From Amycolatopsis palatopharyngis (lineage in GTDB: Bacteria; Actinomycetota; Actinomycetes; Mycobacteriales; Pseudonocardiaceae), in NCBI RefSeq assembly GCF_003385185.1, contig NZ_PQHZ01000013.1:1-64000 (forward strand): a DNA stretch of 64,000 bases, read 5' to 3'. This document shows positions 24,978 through 32,936 of this stretch, one piece after another (position 1 is the first letter of the stretch; each line of letters starts with the position of its first letter). The notes under the pieces are model-generated. The model made no database searches, was not told where the DNA came from, and saw nothing but the letters and a program-made list of their open reading frames with translations. The translations under genes were made by a program, and so were the position numbers.

Positions 24978-25714
24978 GCGTCGTCGCCCAATGTGTCGAG
25001 CAGGGTGCGGTAGCCGCGCTCGAGCACCGACTCCAGGCCGCTCGTCCGCGCTGTCCCGGCCTCGATGGTCGCCTCGACCTCGGCCACGGTGCCGTCGAAG
25101 GCCAACCTGCCGGAGGCCAGGACTCCGACCCGCCTACACACGTAGCGCACATCCTCGAGTACGTGCGTGGACAGCAGCACGGTGCGGGTCTGGCCGAGAG
25201 CCGCGATCACCTCACGGACCCGCACGCGCTGCGTGGGGTCGAGGCCCACGGTGGGTTCGTCAAGCACGAGCACATCGGGGTCATGGGCGAGTCCGGCGGC
25301 GAGTCCCAGTCGCTGGCGCTGTCCACCGGACAGGGAACGGGACCGAGCGTCCGCCTTGTCCGAGAGGTCCACCGCATCCAGGGCACGGCCAGCGGCCGCC
25401 GCGCACTCGCGGCGCGGGACCCCGTTGATCCACGCCGTGTAGCTCACGGTGTCCACCACGCGCATCTCACCGGCGAGAGAGAACCGTTGTGGGACAAAGC
25501 CGAACCGCGGCCGAGTGTCCGGGCGGTCGCTTTCCATGGTGATCGCCCCGGCCTTGGGTCGCAGCAGACCGACCAGCACCGACAACAGGGTGGTCTTCCC
25601 GGCACCGTTCTCGCCGAGCAGGCCGGTCACGCCCGGACTGATCACCCAGTTGATGTCGCGCAGGACGAGCTTGCGGCCGTAGGCGTAGCTGATGCCGTCA
25701 AGGGTGATGTCCAT
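24974..25714 (-). CDS. ABC transporter ATP-binding protein
   Basis: 246 aa. Walker A is GLLGENGAGKTTLL (about 31-44), the signature is LSGGQRQRLGLAAGL (about 132-146), Walker B is VLVLDEPTVGLDP, and the switch His is in LLSTHVLEDV. This is the CcmA/ABC-2 exporter type. ATG 25714 overlaps the upstream gene's TGA as TGATG, so translation is coupled; a GTG at 25720 is also possible. It energises the two membrane proteins encoded downstream. Confidence 0.93.
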   Translation of the reverse strand: MDITLDGISYAYGRKLVLRDINWVISPGVTGLLGENGAGKTTLLSVLVGLLRPKAGAITMESDRPDTRPRFGFVPQRFSLAGEMRVVDTVSYTAWINGVPRRECAAAAGRALDAVDLSDKADARSRSLSGGQRQRLGLAAGLAHDPDVLVLDEPTVGLDPTQRVRVREVIAALGQTRTVLLSTHVLEDVRYVCRRVGVLASGRLAFDGTVAEVEATIEAGTARTSGLESVLERGYRTLLDTLGDDA

Positions 25715-26118
25715 CAGCACACGAAGACGTGCCGCGTCTCCACGGCGTTACCCCGGCTGTCAGAAGCCTGCGCATAGTAGGACGCGCGAGGGCCACACGG
25801 TCCGCTCACGTCCACCCAGCCGTTGGTCACATGCCTCGCGACTGCCTCGCCACGCAGAGCATCCGGCCAGTTGTTGATGTCTCGATACACCCGGGCCCAC
25901 AGGTAATTGACGGAGTTTCCGCTGGCGCAACCACCGCGGCCGGCCCGGCCATGGATATCTTTCGCATCCACGGTCGGTCCCCATGCGGCAAGCCTGCAGG
26001 CTTGGCTGGACATATCGGCCGGTCCGCTCGCCGCCCACCCCGGCGAGGCCATGGCCACAACACCGATCCCGATAGTCCCCGCGGCGACCGCAGCCGAAAG
26101 GACGTGCATCCTCTTCAC
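25714..26118 (-). CDS. Small secreted protein coupled to ABC genes
   Basis: 134 aa with a Sec signal peptide (residues about 1-32, cleavage after SPGWAA). The mature domain is about 100 residues with four cysteines likely to form disulfides (QACRLAAWG, RGGCASGNS, SGPCGPR and a C-terminal Cys). I start at GTG 26118 because GGGGGA lies at proper spacing. The stop overlaps the ATPase start, making a four-gene chain: secreted protein, ATPase, permease, membrane protein. It could be the exporter's substrate or an independent exoprotein; the family is not recognised. Confidence 0.7.
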   Translation of the reverse strand: MKRMHVLSAAVAAGTIGIGVVAMASPGWAASGPADMSSQACRLAAWGPTVDAKDIHGRAGRGGCASGNSVNYLWARVYRDINNWPDALRGEAVARHVTNGWVDVSGPCGPRASYYAQASDSRGNAVETRHVFVC

Positions 26119-26219
26119 ATTTCCCCCATGCCAACGATGTCCTGTTGTCAAAGCCTGGCACGTACTCCGATAACGGGGAACAGAGTTCACGACAACGGGG
26201 GAACGTCGCATCGATGCGA

Positions 26220-27845
26220 TCAAGAAGAGTCACGGTAAACGCATTTCCCACCCACCCAGGTCGACCGCACAGCGACGTCACGTAGTTCTTCTGCGCCGAT
26301 CTTCGTCACGTCCTTGTCCAGCACGGCGAAATCCGCGAGCTGCCCCGGTGTCAACCTGCCCTTCACCGCGGCCTCGCCGGTGGCGTGTGCGGATCCGTGG
26401 GTGTAGACGCCAAGTGCCTCGGCAACCGAAAGCCGCTGGCCCGCACCGAACACTCCGCCGCCACGCGACCGCCTGGTGACCATGCTCTGGACCGCGAGTA
26501 GCGGATCGATCGGCACGAGCGGGAAGTCGGACGACCCGGCGACGGCCAGTCCAGCAGCCAGCATCGACCGGTGAGCGCATGCGCGCGCTGCCCGCTCTGT
26601 GCCGTAAAACGCTTCGATCGCCTCGCCGTGGAAATGGATGAAGGCGCCGAACGGCACCGGCGTGACGCCGGCCGCGATGATCCGCTGGATGATCCGGTCG
26701 TCCACGATGCTGCAGTGCTCGATGCGGTGATTGATGGGTTTTTCCGGTTTGGGCAGCGATTCCACAGCGTCGAGCACCTTGCTGATGGCGAGATCACCGT
26801 TGGCGTGCACGGCGACCCTGGCACCGGCTGCGTGCACACGGCGGACGGTTGTCGCAAAGTCCTCATCGGACACGATCTGCAGTCCGTTGTCCCGGCCGGT
26901 GGCGCTGGCGTAGGGCTGCTGACACAGGCAGGTGCCGCCGGACAGGGCTCCGTCGAGCATCAGCTTGACTCCGGCCAGGCGCAGGCGATCCTCCGGGGCC
27001 GCCGACGGTGTCCAGGAGGCCTCGTCGAAGTAGCTGTGCCACAACAGCATTGCCACTCGGGGTGTGAGCCTGCCTCGGCTGAGCGCGGCGGAGTACATGT
27101 CCTGTTCGGTGGGCGTCACGATCGCGTCGCAGTAGGACGTGATGCCGACGGCATGTAGTTCGGCGTTCACCTCGGCCAGCGCGGCGACCTGCGCGGACTC
27201 CTCCCCGACCGGGACGATCGAGTCCCGGCCAGAGCCGGGCAACCAAGGATCCAGCCAGGCGCGTTCGATCAGCCAGCCGTTGAGCTCACCGTCCACATTG
27301 GTCATCAGCTGCCCGCCATACGGGGCATCCTCGGGTGTGCGGTAACCCAGTATCTCCAGTGCGCGACTGTTCGCCACGGCCTTGTGGAAGGTGTAGTGCA
27401 CCACGACGACGGGATGCTCGCGGCTCACCGAGTCCAGGAAGGCACGGTCGACGGCACCCATCCCGGGACGCCGCTCGTCGAACGCCTGCGCGACGACCCA
27501 CTCGCCAGCTGGTACGGCGGAGGCCCTGGCTCGCAACCCTTCCCGTAGGTCTTCCGGCGTTTGCGTGGCGGTGAGATCCACCCGGATCCGGGCCAGGGCG
27601 GCCTGGGAAGGATGGCAATGGGCATCGTTGAACCCCGGAACCACGAGCGCACCATCGAGGTCGATCAACTCGCCGCCGGGAAACCTGTCGAGCAGCTCGG
27701 CGCGCGAGCCGCTGGCGACGATCCGCTCGCCCCGCGTCGCGAACGCCTCGGGCTCAGTGCCGTCCAGCGCGAGGATCCGGCGTCCGCCGAAGACCCGCAC
27801 CCGTTCGTCGGTTGGCAGACGAGTGTCTTCGCGCAGCTGGTTCAT
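26220..27845 (-). CDS. Amidohydrolase (YtcJ-like)
   Basis: 541 aa, metallo-dependent hydrolase superfamily. The metal motif VPGFNDAHCHPSQAALAR (H-x-H) lies at about 73-90. VAVHANGDLAISKVLDAVES and NHRIEHCSIVDDRIIQR carry later histidine ligands, and VAGSSDFPLVPIDPLLAVQ the catalytic Asp. The C-terminal composite domain (ALGVYTHGSAHATGEAAVKGRLTPGQLADFAVLD) is typical of YtcJ-type enzymes. It probably hydrolyses a cyclic amide or N-formyl compound; the substrate is not determinable. ATG 27845 follows AAGGA; an ATG at 27869 is less supported. Confidence 0.9.
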   Translation of the reverse strand: MNQLREDTRLPTDERVRVFGGRRILALDGTEPEAFATRGERIVASGSRAELLDRFPGGELIDLDGALVVPGFNDAHCHPSQAALARIRVDLTATQTPEDLREGLRARASAVPAGEWVVAQAFDERRPGMGAVDRAFLDSVSREHPVVVVHYTFHKAVANSRALEILGYRTPEDAPYGGQLMTNVDGELNGWLIERAWLDPWLPGSGRDSIVPVGEESAQVAALAEVNAELHAVGITSYCDAIVTPTEQDMYSAALSRGRLTPRVAMLLWHSYFDEASWTPSAAPEDRLRLAGVKLMLDGALSGGTCLCQQPYASATGRDNGLQIVSDEDFATTVRRVHAAGARVAVHANGDLAISKVLDAVESLPKPEKPINHRIEHCSIVDDRIIQRIIAAGVTPVPFGAFIHFHGEAIEAFYGTERAARACAHRSMLAAGLAVAGSSDFPLVPIDPLLAVQSMVTRRSRGGGVFGAGQRLSVAEALGVYTHGSAHATGEAAVKGRLTPGQLADFAVLDKDVTKIGAEELRDVAVRSTWVGGKCVYRDSS

Positions 27846-27930
27846 TCCCAGTCCTTCCAGTCTGCCCACAGCATCCTGGAGATCAACGGTCGCCGCCAGC
27901 GGTCAGAACGAACCGCCGACCCAAAACGCC

Positions 27931-27964
27931 AAGCGCCAGCACCTCCGTTGAAGTGCTGGCGCTT
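27931..27964 (-). terminator. Hairpin after the LAxTG surface gene
   Basis: Perfect 12-bp stem (AAGCGCCAGCAC / GTGCTGGCGCTT) with a 10-nt loop, starting about 20 nt past the minus-strand stop at 27985. No U-tract, as is common in actinobacteria. It could also serve as a barrier before the amidohydrolase gene. Confidence 0.75.
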
Positions 27965-27984
27965 GACAGGTCGTTACGAGACGG

Positions 27985-28932
27985 TCAGTTGCGGCGCAGG
28001 CGCGGAAGGAGCACAGCGGCGATACCAACCGCGATCAGCAGCCCACCCAACGGAACCATCGAGCCGACACCGGATACACCGGTGGAAGCCAGGTTTCCGG
28101 TGTTGCTGGCGATGGCTACCTGGTCGATCTCGCACGGTTCGCCGTCGTTGTCGGCGTCCAGGTTGTGCGGGTCGGTCCTGTCCTGAGCCAGCAGGGAACG
28201 GGCCTGCTGGGTGGTCAGGTCGTCACAGTCCTTGTCCTGGAACCCCGGGGCTCCGCCGCCGGCGGCTGAGGTCGTCGTCGAGGTGGACGGTGTGGCAGGG
28301 GTGGTGGTCGTCGGGTTCGTGGTCTCCGACGGCGGCGGCGTGGTCGTCGCGTCAACCGGGTCGGCGACGCATTCCAGGTCCTTGTCCAGGGTGCCCTCGA
28401 GGCCACCGTCGGTCAGGCACTCGTCACCCGGCTGCGGGTCGGGCACGCACTCGCCGTCGTCGCCGACCGTGCCAGGCTTCCCGTCGGCCTCGCATGCGTC
28501 ACCGGGATTCGGCAAGCAGTCGGTGCTCACGATGACCTGATCGAATGCGCTGGGGCGCAGACCGTTCTCGTCCTTGTAGTTGTCCTGCTCGGCACCTTCG
28601 GTGACGTAGACGTCCACGATGGCCTGGCGATCTTTGCCCTCGTCCTCGGCGAACTTCATGGTCCTGGAGTGGTCGCCATCGAGGTCACCATCCGCACGGT
28701 TGTCGACGGCGAGCTTGCTACCCGCGCCGTTCGTCGGAGTCACCGTCGACGAGTACACGGCGCCGAAGTAGTACTTGGTGGTGTTGATCAACGTCACCAC
28801 CGCCGTACCGCACTCGTGCCCCGGTTCAGCCATGACAACGACGTCGCCCGGCACTGGTTTGGCGGATGCGCTGGGCGTGCTCAGCAACATCAACGCCAGC
28901 GCTGCGAACAACGCGAACAACGTCTTCTTCAT
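27985..28932 (-). CDS. LAxTG-anchored surface protein with excalibur domain
   Basis: 315 aa. Sec signal peptide (MKKTLFALFAALALMLLSTPSASA). An N-terminal domain follows (about 30-135), then a Cys-containing acidic repeat region (PGDACEADGKPGTVGDDGECVPDPQPGDECL), a Thr/Pro-rich stalk, an excalibur-type calcium-binding motif (FQDKDCDDL...NLDADNDGEPCE), and a C-terminal sorting signal LASTG plus hydrophobic helix plus RLRRN. LAxTG is the motif used by class E sortases of actinobacteria. It should therefore be covalently attached to the cell wall. A hairpin terminator follows. Confidence 0.85.
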   Translation of the reverse strand: MKKTLFALFAALALMLLSTPSASAKPVPGDVVVMAEPGHECGTAVVTLINTTKYYFGAVYSSTVTPTNGAGSKLAVDNRADGDLDGDHSRTMKFAEDEGKDRQAIVDVYVTEGAEQDNYKDENGLRPSAFDQVIVSTDCLPNPGDACEADGKPGTVGDDGECVPDPQPGDECLTDGGLEGTLDKDLECVADPVDATTTPPPSETTNPTTTTPATPSTSTTTSAAGGGAPGFQDKDCDDLTTQQARSLLAQDRTDPHNLDADNDGEPCEIDQVAIASNTGNLASTGVSGVGSMVPLGGLLIAVGIAAVLLPRLRRN

Positions 28933-29259
28933 CTGGACCTCGTCTGTCGGGGGTGCGTAGCCGTACCCCGAACAGCGCTACGGGAAGACTTTCCGTTGAC
29001 ACGGCCGGGAGAACTTCCTCGACCGTGGCCGATTTGAGACCTGCCTGTGGCTGCACCACAGGACGACGTGGCGCCAAGGTCACCCACAGCAATCAGCTTC
29101 CACTTCCCCTCCTCGCTGCCAGAGGTGGCAAGACGAAGCGATACGCGTTTCTCGTTGGATCAGAACCAACACGATCGGGTCACTGAGAGCGCATGTGTGT
29201 GCTTTAATCGTGACCGCTGACCGGGAGGGTCAGCGCTGGACCGAACTCGGGGGAGCATC
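28933..29259. promoter_or_regulatory. Intergenic region with inverted repeat GCTGACC/GGTCAGC
   Basis: 327 nt without a supported gene. Arms GCTGACC (29216-29222) and GGTCAGC (29228-29234) with a 5-nt loop lie 25 nt before the GTG at 29260, just after TTTAAT (29203-29208, possible -10). It is a candidate operator or 5'-UTR hairpin. Confidence 0.4.
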
Positions 29260-29379
29260 GTGGTGGACCACGCGACAGAGACAGAAGTAGGCGCGGCGAC
29301 CTCATTCATGAACCTGGACCCGCACCACCTGCGCCAGGTCCTCCGCCGACTGACGACTCAGCAACACCCGATGCAGTGA
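29260..29379 (+). CDS. 39-aa ORF coupled to truncated effector
   Basis: GTG start with GGGGGAG about 5 nt upstream, encoding VVDHATETEVGAATSFMNLD and 19 more residues. Its stop overlaps the next start as GTGA. From about 29310 the same DNA, read in another frame, continues the homology to the cassette A effector linker. So the second half of this ORF is an out-of-frame reading of effector sequence. It may be a translated leader or a deletion scar. Confidence 0.4.
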   Translation: MVDHATETEVGAATSFMNLDPHHLRQVLRRLTTQQHPMQ

Positions 29380-30164
29380 CCGCACATGGTCAGGCGGTTG
29401 CAGCGCAAAATGCGCACACTGGATTGGTAACGGCCTTCAATTCCGCCAGGGACGCTACGGAGGCCGTCAGGCGCACGCAGAAGTTTATCGATGACACCAT
29501 TAACAACGTAGCCAACGACATCAAGACTAAGTGGTTTCTGACCATTGGAGACCTGGCTAACGGTGCCGTCGAGACACTCCGATCAATACACTCAGCAACA
29601 CTCCTGGCTGAATCAACTCGCCTCGCCGATGACGCCGCTAGGTACATGACACAAGCGACCTCCGCGTCCGGCGCTCAACCCAGTACCGTCTACCGCGATG
29701 TGGACACGGCGCGAACGATGAGCCAGTCAGCAGATGACCTTGCCAGGGAGTCCGCCGACGCCAAGGCAGGTGCTGGACGAGTGGCTATCAGGGCTGGTGG
29801 CGCGTTAGCAGCCGCGGGAATTGTCTACGACATTGCCGTCGCCGACAAACCTGTTGGTCAAGCAGTCGTGTCAGGTGCGGGTGGGTTCGCAGCGTCAGTA
29901 GTTGCCGGCGCCGGAACAGGCGCGCTCGTTGGCTCGTTCGTTCCAGTGCCAGGGGTGGGTACTGCGGTCGGTGCCGTGGTGGGCGCAGGAGTAGGCATCT
30001 TCACCTCCGGAGCCATAGACTCCATCTATGAGAACGGGATCGGGGCGGTCGGTGACGCCTTCGCAGCAGGCGGCGAAGCCATAGTGAACACAGGAGAAGC
30101 CATCGGCGGTGCGGCCGAAGCTGTCGGCGGTGCGGTTGGGGACGCGTGGAATGCCATCTTCTAG
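29376..30164 (+). CDS. 5'-truncated copy of the cassette A effector
   Basis: 262 aa, clearly paralogous to residues about 140-395 of the protein at 13199-14386, with shared AHGxAVAAQ, KPVGQAVVSG, GVGTAVGAVVGAGVG and ENGIG segments. The WXG targeting domain is missing. Homology continues upstream of the first start codon in the same frame (PGPAPPAPG...DDSATPDAV, about 29310-29375), which shows a 5' deletion. Third codon positions are noticeably more A/T-rich than in copy A. It keeps the intact Gly-zipper C-terminus and the 14-nt overlap with its membrane partner. It may be an orphan toxin module. Confidence 0.7.
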   Translation: MTAHGQAVAAQNAHTGLVTAFNSARDATEAVRRTQKFIDDTINNVANDIKTKWFLTIGDLANGAVETLRSIHSATLLAESTRLADDAARYMTQATSASGAQPSTVYRDVDTARTMSQSADDLARESADAKAGAGRVAIRAGGALAAAGIVYDIAVADKPVGQAVVSGAGGFAASVVAGAGTGALVGSFVPVPGVGTAVGAVVGAGVGIFTSGAIDSIYENGIGAVGDAFAAGGEAIVNTGEAIGGAAEAVGGAVGDAWNAIF

Positions 30165-30987
30165 TCTAGTGCCGTGGCCATCGGAATGGGCGAACACCAA
30201 GAAAATGAAATGGTACTTCGGCCTAGCCTGGATTGGCTTCCTGGCATTAGTTTCGTTTGTGGGCGCCGCAGTTATGGCAACCGGTGAATCTCCTGGGTCC
30301 GCCAAGTACTTACTGATCTTTGGCCTGCTCTTCGTTACCATCATGGTGGTCGGCTTTGACAGCAGAGTTCGATTGCGAAAGGGTGGCGGAGGGAAGATCA
30401 GCGCGGCTACTGACTCACAAGGACGGCCCGCCACAAATGTTCCATACTCAAGGATCGCTTTCGCCGGCTCAAGTCTACTAATGGCTTTGCTGGTGGCGAT
30501 CTTCGCCGCTGCGACATACGACTTCGCCTCCAGTGTGGGTACGGGCGAATCAAAAGCTCCACTTGGTGCAGCGGTGGTCTTCGGCGCGATTGGACTGTTC
30601 TTCGCCACCTATTTCGTCCAGATCGCTAGAAAGAGGATCGCTCGCGGACATCTGTTGCTCACACCCCACGGCCTGGAACACCGAAGCTGGGGCTACGAGT
30701 CACAACTGCCATGGAACAGCGTGATGCACGTGTCCGCGCTCAACGGTGATGGCCCGGAAGTCTGGATCCGAGGTTCGGATAATCACTTCGCGCGACGCCG
30801 TACAGCCAAACTCTGGGGCGGCAAGCCTCCGCGCGCCGCTGGACTTGCCCTGCAGGGCAAGTCTCTCGGAGTTGACCCTGCCCTAGTTTATTACATGATC
30901 AGCTACTACCTGGCCCAACCCAGCGCCCGAGCGGAACTTGGCACGGAAGCCGCCATCCGACGTGCCCAAGCAGGATCCTACTTTTAG
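30151..30987 (+). CDS. Four-TM partner protein, second copy
   Basis: 278 aa, paralogue of 14373-15221: same MPSS start inside the effector's last codons, four hydrophobic helices (about 17-37, 43-62, 105-125, 133-153), and the tail YESQLPWNSVM plus ARAELGTEAAIRRAQ. I start at ATG 30151 because the homologous start and 14-nt overlap are conserved; an upstream in-frame GTG (30109) is not. The open frame is intact, so selection may be keeping it as immunity even though its effector is truncated. Confidence 0.75.
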   Translation: MPSSSLVPWPSEWANTKKMKWYFGLAWIGFLALVSFVGAAVMATGESPGSAKYLLIFGLLFVTIMVVGFDSRVRLRKGGGGKISAATDSQGRPATNVPYSRIAFAGSSLLMALLVAIFAAATYDFASSVGTGESKAPLGAAVVFGAIGLFFATYFVQIARKRIARGHLLLTPHGLEHRSWGYESQLPWNSVMHVSALNGDGPEVWIRGSDNHFARRRTAKLWGGKPPRAAGLALQGKSLGVDPALVYYMISYYLAQPSARAELGTEAAIRRAQAGSYF

Positions 30988-31012
30988 AAGCGCTTCCATC
31001 GGGGTCAATCAA

Positions 31013-31396
31013 CTAACTCGCGTCGCTGGCGAAGACAAGTTCCGGTACTACATCACCAAATATTCGCACCTCTCCCCAGTCGCCACCAACGAGCCAATGA
31101 TCTTGCTCTAGTTTGAGATAGTCGATGTTTCCTAGATCCTCATCGCCTGCTGCGTCCGTGAAACGCTGTTCACAGCGCCGTACCCAGTCGATACGAGACG
31201 CACCGGCGAACACCAGCCAGCCGTCTGCGTAGCAGTACTGCTCGCCATGCTTGGGCTCTCTATACATGGGATGATTTTTCGCAAGCACTGCATCCACCTT
31301 GAACTTGACCGTGTCCGACTCCTCCGCGATCTCGATGACAAAACTGTCCTCGAGATAGACCCCAGTCAAAGTCCCGATCTCTGGGTAATCTTTCAT
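31013..31396 (-). CDS. Hypothetical acidic protein
   Basis: 127-aa soluble protein rich in Asp/Glu (MKDYPEIGTLTGVYLEDSFVIEIAEESDTVKF). It is probably beta-rich and resembles small immunity-type proteins in composition only. GC is lower than the surroundings. It is convergent with the second membrane partner. Function and family unknown. Confidence 0.6.
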   Translation of the reverse strand: MKDYPEIGTLTGVYLEDSFVIEIAEESDTVKFKVDAVLAKNHPMYREPKHGEQYCYADGWLVFAGASRIDWVRRCEQRFTDAAGDEDLGNIDYLKLEQDHWLVGGDWGEVRIFGDVVPELVFASDAS

Positions 31397-31436
31397 GGGC
31401 CCTCATCCTGTTACGGGGTTTCCGGATGCCGTAAAC

Positions 31437-32936
31437 CTAACCGCCAAGCCTATGGATAATCTCAGCGACTTCAGCTGTTTCTGGGTGGCCTGGGCCCAGG
31501 TCACCCATGAGTTCTCGCAGGTCCGCCAGTGCCTTCCTGGTCTGCCCGGACGACACTCGAAGCAGCGCGGTGTGCCTACGTAGCTCGACCACTTCGGGGG
31601 CGACCTGGCCAAGTCGTCGCCACTGGATATCGAGGACCGGATTGAGTTGGGCCAGCGCCTCCTGCGACTGGCCCAGCGCGTCGCGGCAGATAGCAGCCTG
31701 CACCTGCCAGGCCAGCACGTCCGGGTCCTCCGGCCCGCGCTCCGGCGCGACGTCGTCGATCAGGCGCTCGTACTGAGGTAAAGCTCGGGCGTAGTCGCCG
31801 CCCAGCAGCAGTGTGTTCGCCAGTTGTAGCCGCACGCCTCGTGACTGCGGCTGCGGCAACTCCAGGTCTGCGCGGACGAGGATGCCGGTGAGCACTTCGG
31901 CTGCCTGGGTGAAGCGACCTGCCTCCGCCAGGTCCGCGGCTTCATCTCGCATTTGGCCCACATCTCCCGCAGGGATGGGGGCCGGACTTGGATCGCTCCG
32001 CCTGCGGGGTGCAGGCGCATACGGCTGGCGGTAAGGCCTGGTTGGATCCGGTGCGGAACCGGGAGCTGCGGGCTCATCCGTGTCACCTCGCACCGGAAGG
32101 AACGGGCGTAGTCGCGCGTAAACTTCCGCGGCGTCCGCTGGGCGGTCCGCAGGCTCTTTAGCCAGTAGGTCAAGTACGAGGGCTTCCAACTCCTCCGGCG
32201 CGTCCGCGCGCTGGGAACGTAACGGTGGCGGAGGCTCGTCCACGTGTTGCCGCATGGCCGCGAAGGACCCTTCCGCGGTGAACGGCCGAACCCCGGCCAG
32301 CAGTTCGTGCAGGATGCAGCCCAACGAGTACAGGTCACTGCGCGTACTGGCCTTCCCTCCGACTACCTGTTCAGGAGACATGTACGCCGGACTACCGACC
32401 ATCTCCCCGGTCGTGGTCAGGCGGGTGATGTCGGCATCCAGCAACGCGGCGACACCGAAGTCGAGCACGACCACGGTTCCATCCGGCCGGATCATCACGT
32501 TGCGTGGTTTGAGGTCCCGGTGCACAAGTGACATGTCGTGCGCCGCGGCCAGCACTGAGGTGACCTGTGCGGCGACGGCAACGGCCGAGCCGATCGACAC
32601 GGGAGCCCGCTCTACGAGGTAGTCGGCGAGGTCGATTCCCGGAACCAGCTGCATAACCAGATATAGCCGGTCCTGATCGGAGCCAGCGTCGAACACCGCC
32701 GGCACTCCGGGATGTTCCACTCGTGCGGTGAGACGCGATTCCCGCAGGAAGCGTTTGACCAGCGCCGGCCGATCCCCTGTTTCGGGAAGAGCCTGCGGGC
32801 GCAGCAGTTTCACCGCGACCGCACGATCGAGGCGCTTGTCGTAGGCCGACCAGACCTCGCCCATGCCGCCTCGCCCGATCGGCGCGGTCAGCTCGTACCG
32901 GCCGGACAGAGTCACATGCGCCTCAGGCGACGTCAC
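31437..32936 (-). CDS. Ser/Thr protein kinase with C-terminal helical repeats
   Basis: 499 aa. Kinase domain about 14-276: glycine loop IGRGGMGEV, Lys43 in VAVKLL, catalytic HRDLKPRN (Asp141), DFG at 159-161, and APE-like MSPEQ. A Pro-rich linker follows (about 285-330), then TPR-like helices to the end (AGRFTQAAEVLTGILVRA, GDYARALPQYERLIDD). There is no membrane segment, so it is cytoplasmic, unlike PknB. Its start overlaps the hsdR stop by 14 nt, so it is translated with the restriction subunit. Active-site residues are intact. Confidence 0.92.
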   Translation of the reverse strand: MTSPEAHVTLSGRYELTAPIGRGGMGEVWSAYDKRLDRAVAVKLLRPQALPETGDRPALVKRFLRESRLTARVEHPGVPAVFDAGSDQDRLYLVMQLVPGIDLADYLVERAPVSIGSAVAVAAQVTSVLAAAHDMSLVHRDLKPRNVMIRPDGTVVVLDFGVAALLDADITRLTTTGEMVGSPAYMSPEQVVGGKASTRSDLYSLGCILHELLAGVRPFTAEGSFAAMRQHVDEPPPPLRSQRADAPEELEALVLDLLAKEPADRPADAAEVYARLRPFLPVRGDTDEPAAPGSAPDPTRPYRQPYAPAPRRRSDPSPAPIPAGDVGQMRDEAADLAEAGRFTQAAEVLTGILVRADLELPQPQSRGVRLQLANTLLLGGDYARALPQYERLIDDVAPERGPEDPDVLAWQVQAAICRDALGQSQEALAQLNPVLDIQWRRLGQVAPEVVELRRHTALLRVSSGQTRKALADLRELMGDLGPGHPETAEVAEIIHRLGG

